This document shows positions 44,652-54,123 of a stretch of DNA of 64,000 nucleotides, one piece after another. Source of the DNA: Dyella tabacisoli (GTDB lineage Bacteria; Pseudomonadota; Gammaproteobacteria; Xanthomonadales; Rhodanobacteraceae); assembly GCF_003350925.1 (NCBI RefSeq), contig NZ_KZ857173.1, positions 496,001 through 560,000 of the forward strand, given 5' to 3'. A model generated the notes under the pieces. It was given only the letters and a program-made list of their open reading frames with translations. It did not search any database and was not told the DNA's origin. Positions within the stretch are counted from its first letter, which is position 1; the number at the start of each line of letters is the position of its first letter. The translations under genes and the position numbers were made by a program.

Positions 44652-44879
44652 CGTGCGACGCCTGGCCGACATGCAGTTAATGCTGTCCCAGTTGCATGGG
44701 CTTTTAGCGACGCCAGCAACGATCGGAAACCGGCCTTTGCGTTCGCTCCAGTATTTGATGGCGATGGTTGGGCAGTGGCAGGATCTTTCGGCACGCTGTT
44801 TCCTACCCGACGCTCCCATATCCACCGAGACCAAATGTTCTTGGCTCGCCACCACGCGACCAGTCTAGTAGGAATAATA

Positions 44880-45311
44880 ATGAATATCGAAGTACGTGGA
44901 CCAAAGTTTCAAGGCGGAAGCCTTCAGGACTGTGAAATTCAAGGGGCCACCCTGCACAACGCTTTGTTTGAAGGCGTCGCTATGTTTGGTGCTGACTTTT
45001 TGAATTCAGATTTGACCGATAGCGAATTCTACCTAGTACTTGCCATGGGGGCCTCTTTTTGCGGGGCAATATTAAAAAATGTCAAATTTCTTGGTGGCAA
45101 TTATCAGGATGTCGACTTTAGCAATGCGGATTTGAGTGGCGCCATTTTCTCCAAAGACAACATGGGTGGTGCCGTTGACTTGAGTGGAGCGAATTTCTCA
45201 AATGCGAAAATTAATGGGGTGGTTTTTGAGTCAGCACTTTACGATGACTCAACAAAGTTTCCCGTTGGATTTTCGACAAATGACAAGGGTTTGAGCCTGA
45301 AGGCTTCGTAG
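44880..45311 (+). CDS. Pentapeptide-repeat protein
   Basis: The 143-residue protein contains about 15 A(D/N)LXX-type pentapeptides, for example FGADFLNSDLTDSEF, ILKNVKFLGGNYQDVDFSNADLSGAIF and VDLSGANFSNAKINGVVF. These fold into a right-handed quadrilateral beta-helix. The ATG at 44880 has AGGAA upstream. The gene is clearly lower in GC than its surroundings and closes the toxin island. In known cases such proteins mimic DNA (gyrase protection) or bind partners; here immunity or an accessory role is possible but not shown. Confidence 0.8.
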   Translation: MNIEVRGPKFQGGSLQDCEIQGATLHNALFEGVAMFGADFLNSDLTDSEFYLVLAMGASFCGAILKNVKFLGGNYQDVDFSNADLSGAIFSKDNMGGAVDLSGANFSNAKINGVVFESALYDDSTKFPVGFSTNDKGLSLKAS

Positions 45312-45326
45312 CCATACTTGCAGCAA

Positions 45327-45406
45327 GTAGGCTGGGCTGAACGAAGTGATGCCCAGCAGCACGGATGGCGCGACGTTGGGGTTCGCTTGCGCTCACCCCA
45401 ACCTAC
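45327..45406. repeat. GTAGGTTGGG-type intergenic repeat, copy 4
   Basis: The 80-base element begins GTAGGCTGGGCTGAACG and ends CGCTCACCCCAACCTAC. It begins 15 bases after the pentapeptide stop codon and separates the toxin island from gltX. The following 257 bases (45407-45663) hold no gene; they end in the CCCTCCCC hairpin. Confidence 0.75.
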
Positions 45407-45631
45407 GACGCCGTGCCGTGAATGCATCAAGCCAGATAGCGACAGCCCGTATCTGCCACGGGCTTACATAAAAAGTCTGTAGGCCATTGGCACAAATTTC
45501 TTCATCGCCTCGCAGCTTTTTATCTGCCACGCATCGAGTGGACACGCGATGTCAGCAGTGCCGATTAGAGATAGTGGATTGGTCTTGTACACGGAGGATG
45601 AAGCTCGCCGCGAGAGCTTACCCCTCCCCAA

Positions 45632-45655
45632 CCCTCCCCTGCTCGCAGGGGAGGG
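45632..45655. terminator. CCCTCCCC hairpin downstream of gltX
   Basis: CCCTCCCCTGC pairs with GCAGGGGAGGG across a two-base loop, nine bases beyond the gltX stop. There is no U-tract, and the same sequence type is found at 17203. It is either a terminator or a REP-like element. Confidence 0.5.
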
Positions 45656-45663
45656 GGTAATAA

Positions 45664-47067
45664 TCAGGCTTGCGCTTTGAGGATGGCGGCGTCGATGCGC
45701 TTGAGTGCTTCGGTGCGGCCGGCGAGATACACGGTGTGTTCGATCGATGGCGACACTTGGGTGCCGGTCATGGCCACGCGCAGTGGCTGGGCGATCTTGC
45801 CTAAGCCAAGCTCCAATTGTGCAGCGACGTGTTCGATCACTTGATGCACTGCATCGGGTGTCCATGCCGTCGCGCCTTCAAGACCGGCACGGGCTGCTTG
45901 CAGTACCGGCACGGCGCTGTCGTTTTGCAGATGTTTGGCGACGGCTTTGTCGTCCCATTCGGCGATCGGTGCGTACCAGATCTTGGCGCGCTCGGCCATT
46001 TCCTTCAGCGTGTGCACGCGATCGCGCAAGGCGACGATGACATCGGCCGGGGCCGGGCCATGGCTGGTGTCGATACCGGCGCGAGCGAGGTGCCAGGTGA
46101 ACTCGGGCACCATCGACTGCGGCTCGTTGCTCTTCAAGTAATGCTGGTTGAGCCAGGATAGTTTCTCGGTGTCGAAACGCGAGGCGGCCTTGTTCACGTC
46201 GCCGATGTCGAACAGCGCGATCATTTCCTCGCGCGAGAAAATCTCTTGATCGCCGTGTGACCAGCCCAGGCGTACCAGATAATTAAGCAGTGCATGCGGC
46301 AGAAAACCGTCGTCGCGGTATTCCATGACACTGACGGAGTTGGTGCGCTTGGAGAGCTTTTTGCCCTCTTTGTCGAGAATCATCGGCAGGTGCGCGAACT
46401 CAGGCACCTTGGCGCCGAGTGCGAGATAGATATTGATTTGCCGTGGCGTGTTGTTGACATGGTCATCGCCGCGAATCACCTCGGTGATGCCCATATCGAT
46501 GTCGTCCACTACGACGGCGAAGTTATACGTCGGCCAACCGTCGGAGCGGAAGATCACCAGATCGTCCAGCTCGGCATTAGCCCACTCCACCCGCCCTTTT
46601 ACCTTGTCGTCGAACACCACCGAACCTGCCGCCGGATTCTTGAAACGGATCACCCGGTTCGGGTCGTCACGATAGGGCTCGTTGCGATCGCGGTAATAAC
46701 CGTTGTAGCGCGGCTTTTCACCCTTGGCCATCGCGGCCTCGCGCATCGCCTCGATCTCGTCCTTGCTCTCATAGGCGTAATAGGCTTTGCCGGCGGCCAG
46801 TAGCTCATTAGCTACTTGCTGGTAACGTGCCAGCCGATGGGTTTGATAGATCGGCGGCTCGTCCGCGCTCAGGCCCAGCCACTCCATCGCGTCGAGAATG
46901 GCCTGTACCGCCTCGTCCGTGGAGCGCTCGCGATCGGTATCCTCTATGCGCAACACAAACTCGCCGCCGCGACGGCGTGCTTCCAGCCAGCAATAAAGCG
47001 CGGTGCGTGCGCCGCCGATGTGCAGGAAGCCGGTAGGACTTGGGGCAAAGCGAGTGCGTACGGTCAT
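45664..47067 (-). CDS. gltX: Glutamyl-tRNA synthetase
   Basis: The 467-residue class I synthetase attaches glutamate to tRNA(Glu) in the cytoplasm. The HIGH-type signature is [14 protein letters not shown] near the N-terminus, and the KMSKS-type loop is KKLSKRTNS around residue 235. Length is normal for a discriminating bacterial enzyme. It diverges from an outer-membrane protein gene across 33 bases and ends toward the repeat-rich edge of the toxin island. No other synthetase or tRNA gene is adjacent. Confidence 0.97.
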   Translation of the reverse strand: MTVRTRFAPSPTGFLHIGGARTALYCWLEARRRGGEFVLRIEDTDRERSTDEAVQAILDAMEWLGLSADEPPIYQTHRLARYQQVANELLAAGKAYYAYESKDEIEAMREAAMAKGEKPRYNGYYRDRNEPYRDDPNRVIRFKNPAAGSVVFDDKVKGRVEWANAELDDLVIFRSDGWPTYNFAVVVDDIDMGITEVIRGDDHVNNTPRQINIYLALGAKVPEFAHLPMILDKEGKKLSKRTNSVSVMEYRDDGFLPHALLNYLVRLGWSHGDQEIFSREEMIALFDIGDVNKAASRFDTEKLSWLNQHYLKSNEPQSMVPEFTWHLARAGIDTSHGPAPADVIVALRDRVHTLKEMAERAKIWYAPIAEWDDKAVAKHLQNDSAVPVLQAARAGLEGATAWTPDAVHQVIEHVAAQLELGLGKIAQPLRVAMTGTQVSPSIEHTVYLAGRTEALKRIDAAILKAQA

Positions 47068-47100
47068 CAGGTTTTCTTAAGAGGGGCGCAGGGCGAAAAC

Positions 47101-47901
47101 ATGGATTTTAACGGATATGGCCGGCGTCACCGCAGATTTCGTGCGTTGTGTGCGATATCGCTGGCGCTGGCCGCTTGCTGCCACCCCGCCGACAGCTTGG
47201 CCGACGATGCCCCCAGCTACGATCGGCCAGGTTTTGGCTTTGCGCCCAACGTATTGAAACGCGGCGGCTTCGCCTATGAGCAGGGTTTGCCCAGTTGGAG
47301 CCTCAGTCACGATGCGGGTGTACGCAGCAGCCAGTACATGACCGACAGCCTGTTGCGCCTGGGCCTGGGCTCAGGGCTGGAGCTGCAACTGGGCGGCGCA
47401 CCGTATGTGCGGCAGCGGCAAAGCGGTGACGGCGGCGACCAGGTCAGCGAGGGTCGTGGCGACAGCACGCTTGGCTTCAAGCTGGCACTGCCCTCGCATA
47501 GCCAGGACTGGAGTTGGGGCGCGCTTGGCACGGTCGAATTCACCGACGGCGCGCGCGGTATCCGCAACCCGCAGCGGCAATACACGCTGGGCCTGGATAT
47601 CGAACAGCAATGGGATGAGCGGCATGCGGTCAACTATGTCGCGCAATGGCAGCGCAGCGGCAATAGCAACAGCTATCAGTTAGCCGGCAACTACGGCTAT
47701 GCCCTGACTCGACGCTGGGGGGTATACGGCGAAGCCGTCGTGCAACATGCCCAGGGCGGCAATAGCAGCCGCCTCGGCGCCGGCCTGACCTGGCTACCCA
47801 ATGAGCGACTGCAATGGGATACCTGGTGCCGCCACCGCATCAGCGGACGCACCCCCGATTGGGAGGCCGGCGTAGGGGTGGCGATGTATTTCGGCCCCTG
47901 A
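47101..47901 (+). CDS. Outer-membrane protein of the phenol-degradation MetA/transporter type
   Basis: The 266-residue protein has a signal peptide (about residues 1-35, after the basic start MDFNGYGRRHRRFRAL). Amphipathic beta strands follow, ending with VGVAMYFGP, as in small outer-membrane barrels. Segments such as LRLGLGSGLELQLGG, STLGFKLALPS and GYALTRRWGVYGEAVVQ match the pattern of the PF13557-type putative channel family. The start at 47101 gives this topology; upstream in-frame codons overlap gltX. Substrate and role are unknown. It converges with the DUF4399 gene over a GC-rich hairpin. Confidence 0.7.
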   Translation: MDFNGYGRRHRRFRALCAISLALAACCHPADSLADDAPSYDRPGFGFAPNVLKRGGFAYEQGLPSWSLSHDAGVRSSQYMTDSLLRLGLGSGLELQLGGAPYVRQRQSGDGGDQVSEGRGDSTLGFKLALPSHSQDWSWGALGTVEFTDGARGIRNPQRQYTLGLDIEQQWDERHAVNYVAQWQRSGNSNSYQLAGNYGYALTRRWGVYGEAVVQHAQGGNSSRLGAGLTWLPNERLQWDTWCRHRISGRTPDWEAGVGVAMYFGP

Positions 47902-47908
47902 CTTCAAT

Positions 47909-47935
47909 ACCGGCCCCGGCATCGCCGGGGCCGGT
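47909..47935. terminator. Bidirectional hairpin between convergent genes
   Basis: ACCGGCCCCGGC and GCCGGGGCCGGT form a perfect 12-bp stem with a three-base loop between the stop codons at 47901 and 47953. No T-run follows, but position and stability suggest a terminator. Confidence 0.55.
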
Positions 47936-47952
47936 GAAGCTCGTTCTCGAAC

Positions 47953-48387
47953 TTATTTCACGTGCACCGTGATCTTTTTGGAAACCAGCGCCGGGTCAAA
48001 CGGGACATGGTTCTCGTCCGCCAGCTCCAATTGCAAGGTGTGGGTGCCGGGCTTGAGCTTGACCGTGGTCTCGGTCTGACCGTTGCCGAAATGGACGTGG
48101 TTATCGTCTTTCGGAATGGGTTGGCCCGCTACCGGCTGATCTTGCACGTCGATCAGCAGATGGTGATGGCCGGTACCGTCTTTTTTAATGCCGGCCGGGG
48201 CCACGCCCATGCCTTTGAGGCCAAACTCGACGGTGAACTCCTGCTTCACCGTGGCGCCGTCCTTGGGCGAGATGATGTAGACCTCGGCACCGGCAGGGGC
48301 CTTGGTTACCGGCAATACCGGCGCATCGGCGGCCACCGCCGCATGGGTCAACGTGGTCAGGGCCAGAGCAAGCAGCATGCGTTTCAT
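47953..48387 (-). CDS. Periplasmic DUF4399 protein
   Basis: The 144-residue protein has a signal peptide (ending HAAVAA) and one DUF4399 domain. Motifs include YIISPKDGATV, FGLKGMGVAPAG, the strongly conserved GTGHHHLLID and NHVHFGNGQTET. The two His clusters could bind a metal. The start at 48387 has GGAG upstream (GGAGATTGCTG). The function is unknown. It diverges from the glycosyltransferase gene. Confidence 0.88.
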   Translation of the reverse strand: MKRMLLALALTTLTHAAVAADAPVLPVTKAPAGAEVYIISPKDGATVKQEFTVEFGLKGMGVAPAGIKKDGTGHHHLLIDVQDQPVAGQPIPKDDNHVHFGNGQTETTVKLKPGTHTLQLELADENHVPFDPALVSKKITVHVK

Positions 48388-48520
48388 CAGCAATCTCCAT
48401 GGTCGATAACATCGCAAGCGTAAGATCCTAGCTCAATGACCGTCATGTTGCCGTCACGCTGACGCCACGCATCCGCAACGCCGTGCGCCGATCCTAAGCC
48501 GGGCCAGCATAGAGATCGTC

Positions 48521-49681
48521 ATGCGCATCGGCATTGTCAGCGAAACGTATTCCCCTGAAATCAACGGCGTCGCACTTACCGTGCATAGCCTCGCCGCCGG
48601 CCTCGCCGCACACGGCCACCGCATTGATCTGATACGACCGCGCCAGGCGCAGCCACACCAGGACGAAACCGGCATCGAGGCACTCGAAGTGCGCGGCATG
48701 GCGCTACCGCGCTACCCCGGCCTGCGCTTTGGCCTGCCCGCCGGCCGCCTGCTGCGGCAGCGCTGGACCAAGCAACGCCCGGATGCGGTCTATGTCGCCA
48801 CCGAGGGCCCGCTAGGCTGGTCGGCGGTACGCGCGGCCAAGCACCTGGGCATACCCGTAGCAACCGGCTTTCACACTCGTTTCGACGCCTATGCCAACCA
48901 CTATGGCGTCGGCTTTGTCACCCCATGGGTGCGTAGTTATCTGCGCCGCTTCCATTGCCGTGCCGCGGCGACCCTGGTGCCCACCGAGGCATTGGCCGAC
49001 GAATTGCGCGCACTCGGCGTATCCACCGCGCGCCTGCTGCGCCGCGCGGTGGATACCAAATTGTTTCATCCGGGTTACCGCGACGACGCGCTGCGCGACC
49101 ACTGGCATGCGGACGCGTCCACACCGGTGGTGCTCTATGTCGGGCGTATCGCCGCGGAAAAGAATCTCGATCTGGCGGTGCGCAGTTTTCGCGCCATCCA
49201 GCAGCGTATACCGAATGCACGCTATGTATGGGTAGGCGACGGCCCGGCCCGTGCGGCGCTGCAAGAAGCGAATCCCGATTTCATCTTTGCCGGCATGCAA
49301 CGCGGCGAAGCACTGGCGCGGTATTACGCCAGTGCCGATTTGTTTCTGTTTCCCAGCCTCAGTGAAACCTTTGGCAATGTGATTCTCGAAGCACTCGCCG
49401 CCGGCCTGCCTGTCGTCGCATATGAAGAAGGCGCAGCGCGCGAGCATCTTTTTCACGGCAGTAATGGCTATCGCCTCAAACCGAATGACGAAGCGGCTTT
49501 TATCGCCGCCGCTGTCGAGCTTGCCACGCACCCGCATGCGCTCCATCAGATGGGCCGCACCGCTCACGCCGGTGTGGCCAGCCTTTCGCCCGAAGCCGTG
49601 ATTCGCGAATTCGAGACTCTGTTGCGACAACTGAGCGAGGAGAACCCGCATGAGCGCCATACCGCCACTGCGCACGCCTGA
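48521..49681 (+). CDS. GT4-family glycosyltransferase
   Basis: The 386-residue enzyme has the two Rossmann domains of GT-B fold transferases. The N-terminal acceptor part starts VSETYSPEINGVA. The C-terminal donor part has VLYVGRIAAEKNLDLAV and the Glu-x7-Glu motif in ETFGNVILEAL. Similar proteins transfer mannose or other sugars to lipids (MgtA/SqdX-like). The downstream PAP2 phosphatase overlaps by 32 bases, so the pair probably acts together in glycolipid synthesis at the inner membrane; this is inferred from context. Confidence 0.88.
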   Translation: MRIGIVSETYSPEINGVALTVHSLAAGLAAHGHRIDLIRPRQAQPHQDETGIEALEVRGMALPRYPGLRFGLPAGRLLRQRWTKQRPDAVYVATEGPLGWSAVRAAKHLGIPVATGFHTRFDAYANHYGVGFVTPWVRSYLRRFHCRAAATLVPTEALADELRALGVSTARLLRRAVDTKLFHPGYRDDALRDHWHADASTPVVLYVGRIAAEKNLDLAVRSFRAIQQRIPNARYVWVGDGPARAALQEANPDFIFAGMQRGEALARYYASADLFLFPSLSETFGNVILEALAAGLPVVAYEEGAAREHLFHGSNGYRLKPNDEAAFIAAAVELATHPHALHQMGRTAHAGVASLSPEAVIREFETLLRQLSEENPHERHTATAHA

Positions 49682-50219
49682 TTTTCATGGGCCTACCGGG
49701 CCGCGCTTTGGGATGGATCGCCGTATCTGCCTCGCCGCCAATCACTGGGGCGCACGGCGCGCCGTAGGGATGTTCTTCGGCCTGGTCAGCCGACTCGGCG
49801 ATGGTGTGTTCTGGTACGCCCTGATGGCCGCGCTGGCCTTGTTCGATGGCCGCCGCGGCCTGCTCGCCTCCGCGCAGATGGCCGCGACCGGGCTCACCGC
49901 GCTACTGCTTTATCGCCTGCTCAAGCGCTGGACACGACGGCCGCGGCCGTTTCGTACCTGCCCTGGGGTGATCGCGCACGTGCCGCCGCTGGATGAGTTC
50001 AGTTTCCCTTCCGGCCATACCTTGCAGGCGGTGAGCTTCACGGTCGTCGCGTTAGCGTGGTATCCGATACTGACGCCGCTGTTGGCGAGCTTCACCGCGC
50101 TGGTGGCAGCTTCGCGCGTGATTCTCGGGCTGCATTATCCGAGCGATGTATTGGCGGCGATCATGATCGGCAGTGGGCTCGGCGCGCTGTCGCTGTGGCT
50201 GTCTTCGTTGATGCTGTGA
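49650..50219 (+). CDS. PAP2-family membrane phosphatase
   Basis: The 189-residue membrane protein has all three phosphatidic-acid-phosphatase motifs: KRWTRRPRP, PSGH (FPSGHTLQ) and SRVILGLHYPSD. They place the active site on the periplasmic face. It dephosphorylates a lipid phosphate or pyrophosphate, such as phosphatidic acid or undecaprenyl pyrophosphate. GAGGAG precedes the ATG, which lies inside the end of the glycosyltransferase gene. Coupled expression suggests a shared lipid pathway. Confidence 0.9.
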   Translation: MSAIPPLRTPDFHGPTGPRFGMDRRICLAANHWGARRAVGMFFGLVSRLGDGVFWYALMAALALFDGRRGLLASAQMAATGLTALLLYRLLKRWTRRPRPFRTCPGVIAHVPPLDEFSFPSGHTLQAVSFTVVALAWYPILTPLLASFTALVAASRVILGLHYPSDVLAAIMIGSGLGALSLWLSSLML

Positions 50220-50306
50220 GAGCGGTTGAACCGGTGCTTTGAGTCCGCTGCGCAAACTCTGCTCACGGTGTAGTAGATGCCTTATCGCTCAGATAGATAG
50301 ACCACC

Positions 50307-50353
50307 TATCCACAGGCTTTACCCACAGCCTTCCACAATCGCTGTGGAAAACT
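50307..50353. repeat. DnaA-box-like direct repeat, copy A
   Basis: This 47-base stretch contains TATCCACAG, TACCCACAG, TTCCACAAT and TGTGGAAAA, each close to the DnaA box or its complement. A second copy lies at 50434. Both end with the same 18 bases or so (CACAATCGCTGTGGAAAAC). No gene lies between 50220 and 50523. Confidence 0.6.
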
Positions 50354-50433
50354 CACGCCATCATCACGCGCGCTGTGGTGACAAATTCATCACGCCGTAG
50401 CAAGTGCTTGTTGGCAAAGGTGCAAATCGGGCT

Positions 50434-50480
50434 TGTCCACAGGCTTACCCAAGCCTCGTCCACAATCGCTGTGGAAAACT
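50434..50480. repeat. DnaA-box-like direct repeat, copy B
   Basis: The block contains TTGTCCACA, one mismatch from the TTATCCACA DnaA box, then TACCCAAGC and CGTCCACAAT, and ends in TGTGGAAAAC. It is about three quarters identical to copy A, 127 bases away in the same orientation. The TCCACAATCGCTGTGGA core is itself an inverted repeat. Confidence 0.6.
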
Positions 50481-50483
50481 TTT

Positions 50484-50514
50484 CAGTAGGAGCGCATCGG
50501 CTGCGCCCCTACTG
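50484..50514. terminator. Hairpin downstream of accD (REP-like)
   Basis: CAGTAGGAGCGCA and TGCGCCCCTACTG pair along 13 bases with one mismatch and a TCGGC loop. It begins ten bases beyond the accD stop codon on the minus strand. The GTAGGAGCGC core resembles REP elements of Xanthomonas and Pseudomonas. Confidence 0.55.
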
Positions 50515-50523
50515 GATGCCGCA

Positions 50524-51390
50524 TCAAGCCGCGCGTTGCGCCTTGCTCAACAGACCGAGCACATCGGCAAGCTTGTCGCGTAGCTCGCGACGGTCGACGA
50601 TCATGTCGACTGCGCCGTGCTCAAGCAGAAACTCGGAACGCTGGAAGCCTTCCGGCAAGGTCTCGCGCACGGTCTGCTCGATCACGCGCGGGCCGGCAAA
50701 ACCGATCAGCGCTTTGGGCTCGGCCACATTGATGTCGCCCAGCATGCCCAGACTGGCCGAAACACCGCCGGTGGTCGGATGCGTGAGCACGCTGATGTAA
50801 GGCACTCCGGCATCGCGCATGCGCGCCAATGCAGCCGAGGTCTTGGCCATCTGCATCAACGAGAACAACGCCTCTTGCATGCGCGCGCCGCCAGTAGCGG
50901 AGAAGCACACCAGACCACTGCGTTCGGCCAGGGCACGTTCGGCGGCACGGGTGAATTTTTCACCGACGACCGAGCCCATCGAGCCGCCCATGTAGGCAAA
51001 TTCAAATGCCACCGCCATCAGCGGGCGACCTTTGAGCTTGCCGCTCATCGCGATCATCGCGTCTTTTTCGCCAGTGGACTTCTGCGCCGCCGTGATGCGG
51101 TCACGGTATTTCTTGGAGTCGCGGAACTTCAGCGGATCGGTCGGCTCAAGGCTGGCCCATTGCTCCTGCGTCGAGCCTTCATCGAGAAAGGTATTGAGGC
51201 GCATGCGCGCCTCGATGTAATGGTGATGCCCGCACTTGGGGCAGACCATCAAATTGCGCTCCAGCTCCGGCCGATACAACACCGCCGCGCAGCCGCCGCA
51301 CTTTTCCCAGACACCTTCGGGCACCTTGCCCTTGCCGATGTTGTTCTGCGCGCGAGCGCGCGGCGTCATGATTTTTTGCAGCCAATTCAT
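50524..51390 (-). CDS. accD: Acetyl-CoA carboxylase carboxyltransferase beta subunit
   Basis: The 288-residue subunit carries the N-terminal zinc ribbon with C31, C34, C50 and C53 ([17 protein letters not shown]). The crotonase-like carboxyltransferase domain follows ([52 protein letters not shown]). With AccA it transfers the carboxyl group from biotin to acetyl-CoA, the first committed step of fatty-acid synthesis. It is the last gene of the truA-trpF-trpB-trpA-accD block, 26 bases after trpA, as in other Xanthomonadales. Confidence 0.97.
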   Translation of the reverse strand: MNWLQKIMTPRARAQNNIGKGKVPEGVWEKCGGCAAVLYRPELERNLMVCPKCGHHHYIEARMRLNTFLDEGSTQEQWASLEPTDPLKFRDSKKYRDRITAAQKSTGEKDAMIAMSGKLKGRPLMAVAFEFAYMGGSMGSVVGEKFTRAAERALAERSGLVCFSATGGARMQEALFSLMQMAKTSAALARMRDAGVPYISVLTHPTTGGVSASLGMLGDINVAEPKALIGFAGPRVIEQTVRETLPEGFQRSEFLLEHGAVDMIVDRRELRDKLADVLGLLSKAQRAA

Positions 51391-51416
51391 TTGAACACCT
51401 CAAAGCTACATCTAAC

Positions 51417-52217
51417 TCAATCTGCATCTAATGCGGCACGTATGGGCGCCAGAAAATCCGTCGCTCGTGCCGCTATGTCGTTTGCCGCCGTGGCGCCTGC
51501 CAACCGCTCCACCAACGCACTGCCGATAACCACGGCGTCGGCGAACCCGGCAATGGCCTTGGCGCTTTGCGCATCGCGGACACCAAAGCCGACCGCCACC
51601 GGTGCCTTGGCGCGGGAACGGATATCGGCCACGCGTGCGGCGATATCCGCGGTACTCAAATGCCCTGCCCCGGTAATGCCGGCAAACGATACATAGTACA
51701 AGAAACCCTCTGCCGACCCGCATAGCTGCGCCATACGCGAGGGTGCGGTGGTTGGCGCGGCGAGCAAAATCTGCTGCAGCCCGGCATCGCGCAACGGCTG
51801 TAATACGGCCGATTCCTCCAACGGGCAATCGACCAGCAGCACGCCGTCCACCCCGGCGGCCACGGCCTCTTGCGCGAAATGCGCATAGCCACGGATCTCG
51901 ACTGGATTGAGATACCCCATCAGCACCACCGGTGTATCGGCATCGCGCCGGCGAAACTCGGCGACCCAGCCCAATACATCGGTCAGACCCACGCCCTTGG
52001 CGATCGCCCGCTCGCTGGCGTGCTGGATCACCGGGCCATCGGCCATCGGATCGGAGAACGGCACGCCCAGTTCGATCACGTCGGCACCGGCAGCGACCAG
52101 CGCATGCATCAAGGCCACCGTATGCTCTGGCGCCGGATCGCCTGCGGTAACAAAGGGAATCAGGCCGGTGCGGCCAGCGCTCTTGAGTGCGGCAAAGCGG
52201 CGATCGATGCGGCTCAT
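51417..52217 (-). CDS. trpA: Tryptophan synthase alpha subunit
   Basis: The 266-residue TIM-barrel subunit cleaves indole-3-glycerol phosphate to indole and glyceraldehyde 3-phosphate, passing indole to TrpB. Catalytic E49 and D60 lie in [13 protein letters not shown]. The phosphate-binding [10 protein letters not shown] and [12 protein letters not shown] segments are present. The start at 52217 overlaps the trpB stop as ATGA, so translation is coupled. Confidence 0.97.
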   Translation of the reverse strand: MSRIDRRFAALKSAGRTGLIPFVTAGDPAPEHTVALMHALVAAGADVIELGVPFSDPMADGPVIQHASERAIAKGVGLTDVLGWVAEFRRRDADTPVVLMGYLNPVEIRGYAHFAQEAVAAGVDGVLLVDCPLEESAVLQPLRDAGLQQILLAAPTTAPSRMAQLCGSAEGFLYYVSFAGITGAGHLSTADIAARVADIRSRAKAPVAVGFGVRDAQSAKAIAGFADAVVIGSALVERLAGATAANDIAARATDFLAPIRAALDAD

Positions 52218-53425
52218 ACCGTTACCCCTTCGCGTGCGGCGATGGTGTGCACGTCTTTGTCGCCGCGCCCGGAAAGATTGCACAGCACCAACTGGTCCTT
52301 AGGCATCTCTCGCGCCAATTTGATCGCCTGCGCCACGGCATGGCTGGATTCCAGCGCGGCGAGGATGCCCTCGGTACGCGCCAGCAAATGAAAGGCCGCC
52401 AGGGCTTCGTCGTCAGTGATGCCGACATACTCGGCACGGCCGGCGTCTTTAAGAAAAGCATGCTCTGGGCCGACACCGGGGTAATCGAGGCCGGCCGAGA
52501 CCGAGTGCGTCTCGGTGATCTGGCCGTTGTCGTCGCACAGCACATACGTGCGATTGCCGTGCAATACGCCTGGGCGGCCGGCCGCCAGCGAAGCGGCGTG
52601 ATGCCCGGTGGCGATGCCCTCGCCGGCCGCTTCTGCGCCAACAATGCGCACATTGGCATCGTTCAAGAACGCATGAAACAGGCCAATCGCGTTGGAGCCG
52701 CCACCCACGCAAGCGGTTATCGCGTCAGGCAGCCGGCCGTACTGTTCAAGCATCTGCTCGCGCGCCTCGCGGCCGACGATGGCGTTGAAATCACGCACCA
52801 TCAGCGGATACGGATGCGGGCCGGCCACGGTGCCGATGATGTAGAAGGTATCGGCGACGTTGGTCACCCAATCGCGCATCGCTTCGTTGAGCGCGTCTTT
52901 GAGCGTTTTCGATCCCGATGTCACCGGCACCACTTCGGCGCCCAGCAGCTTCATGCGGTAAACGTTGATTTTCTGCCGCTCGATATCCACCGCACCCATA
53001 TAGACCACGCACTTCAAGCCGAAGCGCGCCGCGACGGTAGCGCTGGCCACGCCGTGTTGGCCGGCGCCGGTTTCCGCGATGATGCGCGGCTTGCCCATGC
53101 GCTTGGCGACCAAGGCCTGGCCGATGGTGTTGTTGATCTTGTGCGCGCCAGTGTGGTTCAGATCCTCGCGCTTGAGCAGAATCTTGGCGCCGCCGACATG
53201 TTGCGACAGACGTTCGGCGTGATAAATCGGGCTGGGACGACCGACGTAGTACTTCAGGTCGCGATCCAGCTCGGCGATAAATTCAGGGTCTTGGCGCAGG
53301 CGCAGATAGGCTTCAGTCAACTCAGCCAGCGGGGCCATCAATGTCTCGGCGACATAGCTGCCGCCGTAATGGCCGAAACGACCGTGCTCGTCGGGGTAAG
53401 CGTTGAAATCCACAATCTTGCTCAT
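52214..53425 (-). CDS. trpB: Tryptophan synthase beta subunit
   Basis: The 403-residue PLP enzyme joins indole and serine to make tryptophan. PLP binds to Lys96 in [10 protein letters not shown], and the phosphate-binding glycine loop is [10 protein letters not shown]. Further family motifs are [20 protein letters not shown] and the C-terminal NLSGRGDKD. It lies 65 bases downstream of trpF and overlaps trpA by four bases. trpE, trpG, trpD and trpC are not in the window, which is the usual split of the pathway in Xanthomonadales. Confidence 0.98.
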   Translation of the reverse strand: MSKIVDFNAYPDEHGRFGHYGGSYVAETLMAPLAELTEAYLRLRQDPEFIAELDRDLKYYVGRPSPIYHAERLSQHVGGAKILLKREDLNHTGAHKINNTIGQALVAKRMGKPRIIAETGAGQHGVASATVAARFGLKCVVYMGAVDIERQKINVYRMKLLGAEVVPVTSGSKTLKDALNEAMRDWVTNVADTFYIIGTVAGPHPYPLMVRDFNAIVGREAREQMLEQYGRLPDAITACVGGGSNAIGLFHAFLNDANVRIVGAEAAGEGIATGHHAASLAAGRPGVLHGNRTYVLCDDNGQITETHSVSAGLDYPGVGPEHAFLKDAGRAEYVGITDDEALAAFHLLARTEGILAALESSHAVAQAIKLAREMPKDQLVLCNLSGRGDKDVHTIAAREGVTV

Positions 53426-53490
53426 CTCAATCCAAACCGTTGAGGTTGTTTATGGGAGAGGTACCGCCGCGATGCTTCACTCAGGGCGAC

Positions 53491-54123
53491 TTATGCCGCC
53501 CCTACCGAAGCTTGCCGCGCTGCGGCAATGAAGTTTGCCATCTTAGCCGGATCCTTGATTCCGAACGCCGACTCGATCCCGCTGGACACATCCACCGCCC
53601 ACGGCCGTGCGATACGGATGGCCGTGGCGACATTGTCCGGTGTCAATCCGCCGGCCAGGATCAGCGGCTGGGTCAGATCCTTGGGCATCAGCGACCAGTC
53701 AAACGCCCGCCCAGCTCCGCCAGCCTCGCCCAGGCCATGGCCATCGAGCAATAAAGCGGCAGCGCCGGGATAGTCGCGCAAATGCGGCAACGCCGCCGCA
53801 CCCTCGCCCATCGCAATGGCTTTCAGATAACGGCGCCCGAACTGCGCGCACCAGGTATCGCGCTCATGGCCATGAAACTGCAACAGATCCGGCTGCAAGC
53901 CCGTAATCACTTGATCGACAAAGGCCGCTTCGTCGTCCATGAACAACGCCACCGTGCTGACAAACGGCGGCAATGCATGACGAATCGCCTGCGCCTGCGC
54001 CAATGACACCTGGCGTTTGCTGCGCGCGGTAAAGATCAGACCAATCGCATCGGCGCCCAGGGTGGCGGCGAGTACGGCATCTTCGACACGGGTCATACCG
54101 CAGCATTTGATCCGCAGCGTCAT
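53491..54123 (-). CDS. trpF: Phosphoribosylanthranilate isomerase
   Basis: The 210-residue TIM barrel performs the Amadori rearrangement that precedes indole-glycerol-phosphate formation. Catalytic Cys7 is in IKCCGMTR, and the conserved late Asp is in VDVSSGIES. The [12 protein letters not shown] and [10 protein letters not shown] motifs are also present. The start at 54123 overlaps the truA stop codon as ATGA. The truA-trpF linkage is standard in this group. Confidence 0.97.
   Translation of the reverse strand: MTLRIKCCGMTRVEDAVLAATLGADAIGLIFTARSKRQVSLAQAQAIRHALPPFVSTVALFMDDEAAFVDQVITGLQPDLLQFHGHERDTWCAQFGRRYLKAIAMGEGAAALPHLRDYPGAAALLLDGHGLGEAGGAGRAFDWSLMPKDLTQPLILAGGLTPDNVATAIRIARPWAVDVSSGIESAFGIKDPAKMANFIAAARQASVGAA

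Noticed and set aside
44652-44879. Open frame between the antitoxin remnant and the pentapeptide gene
   Set aside because: It has no good start codon or ribosome binding site and matches no family I know; it is probably decayed sequence.
50220-50523. Chromosomal origin of replication
   Set aside because: DnaA-box-like sites are present, but no dnaA, dnaN, gidA or AT-rich unwinding region is near.
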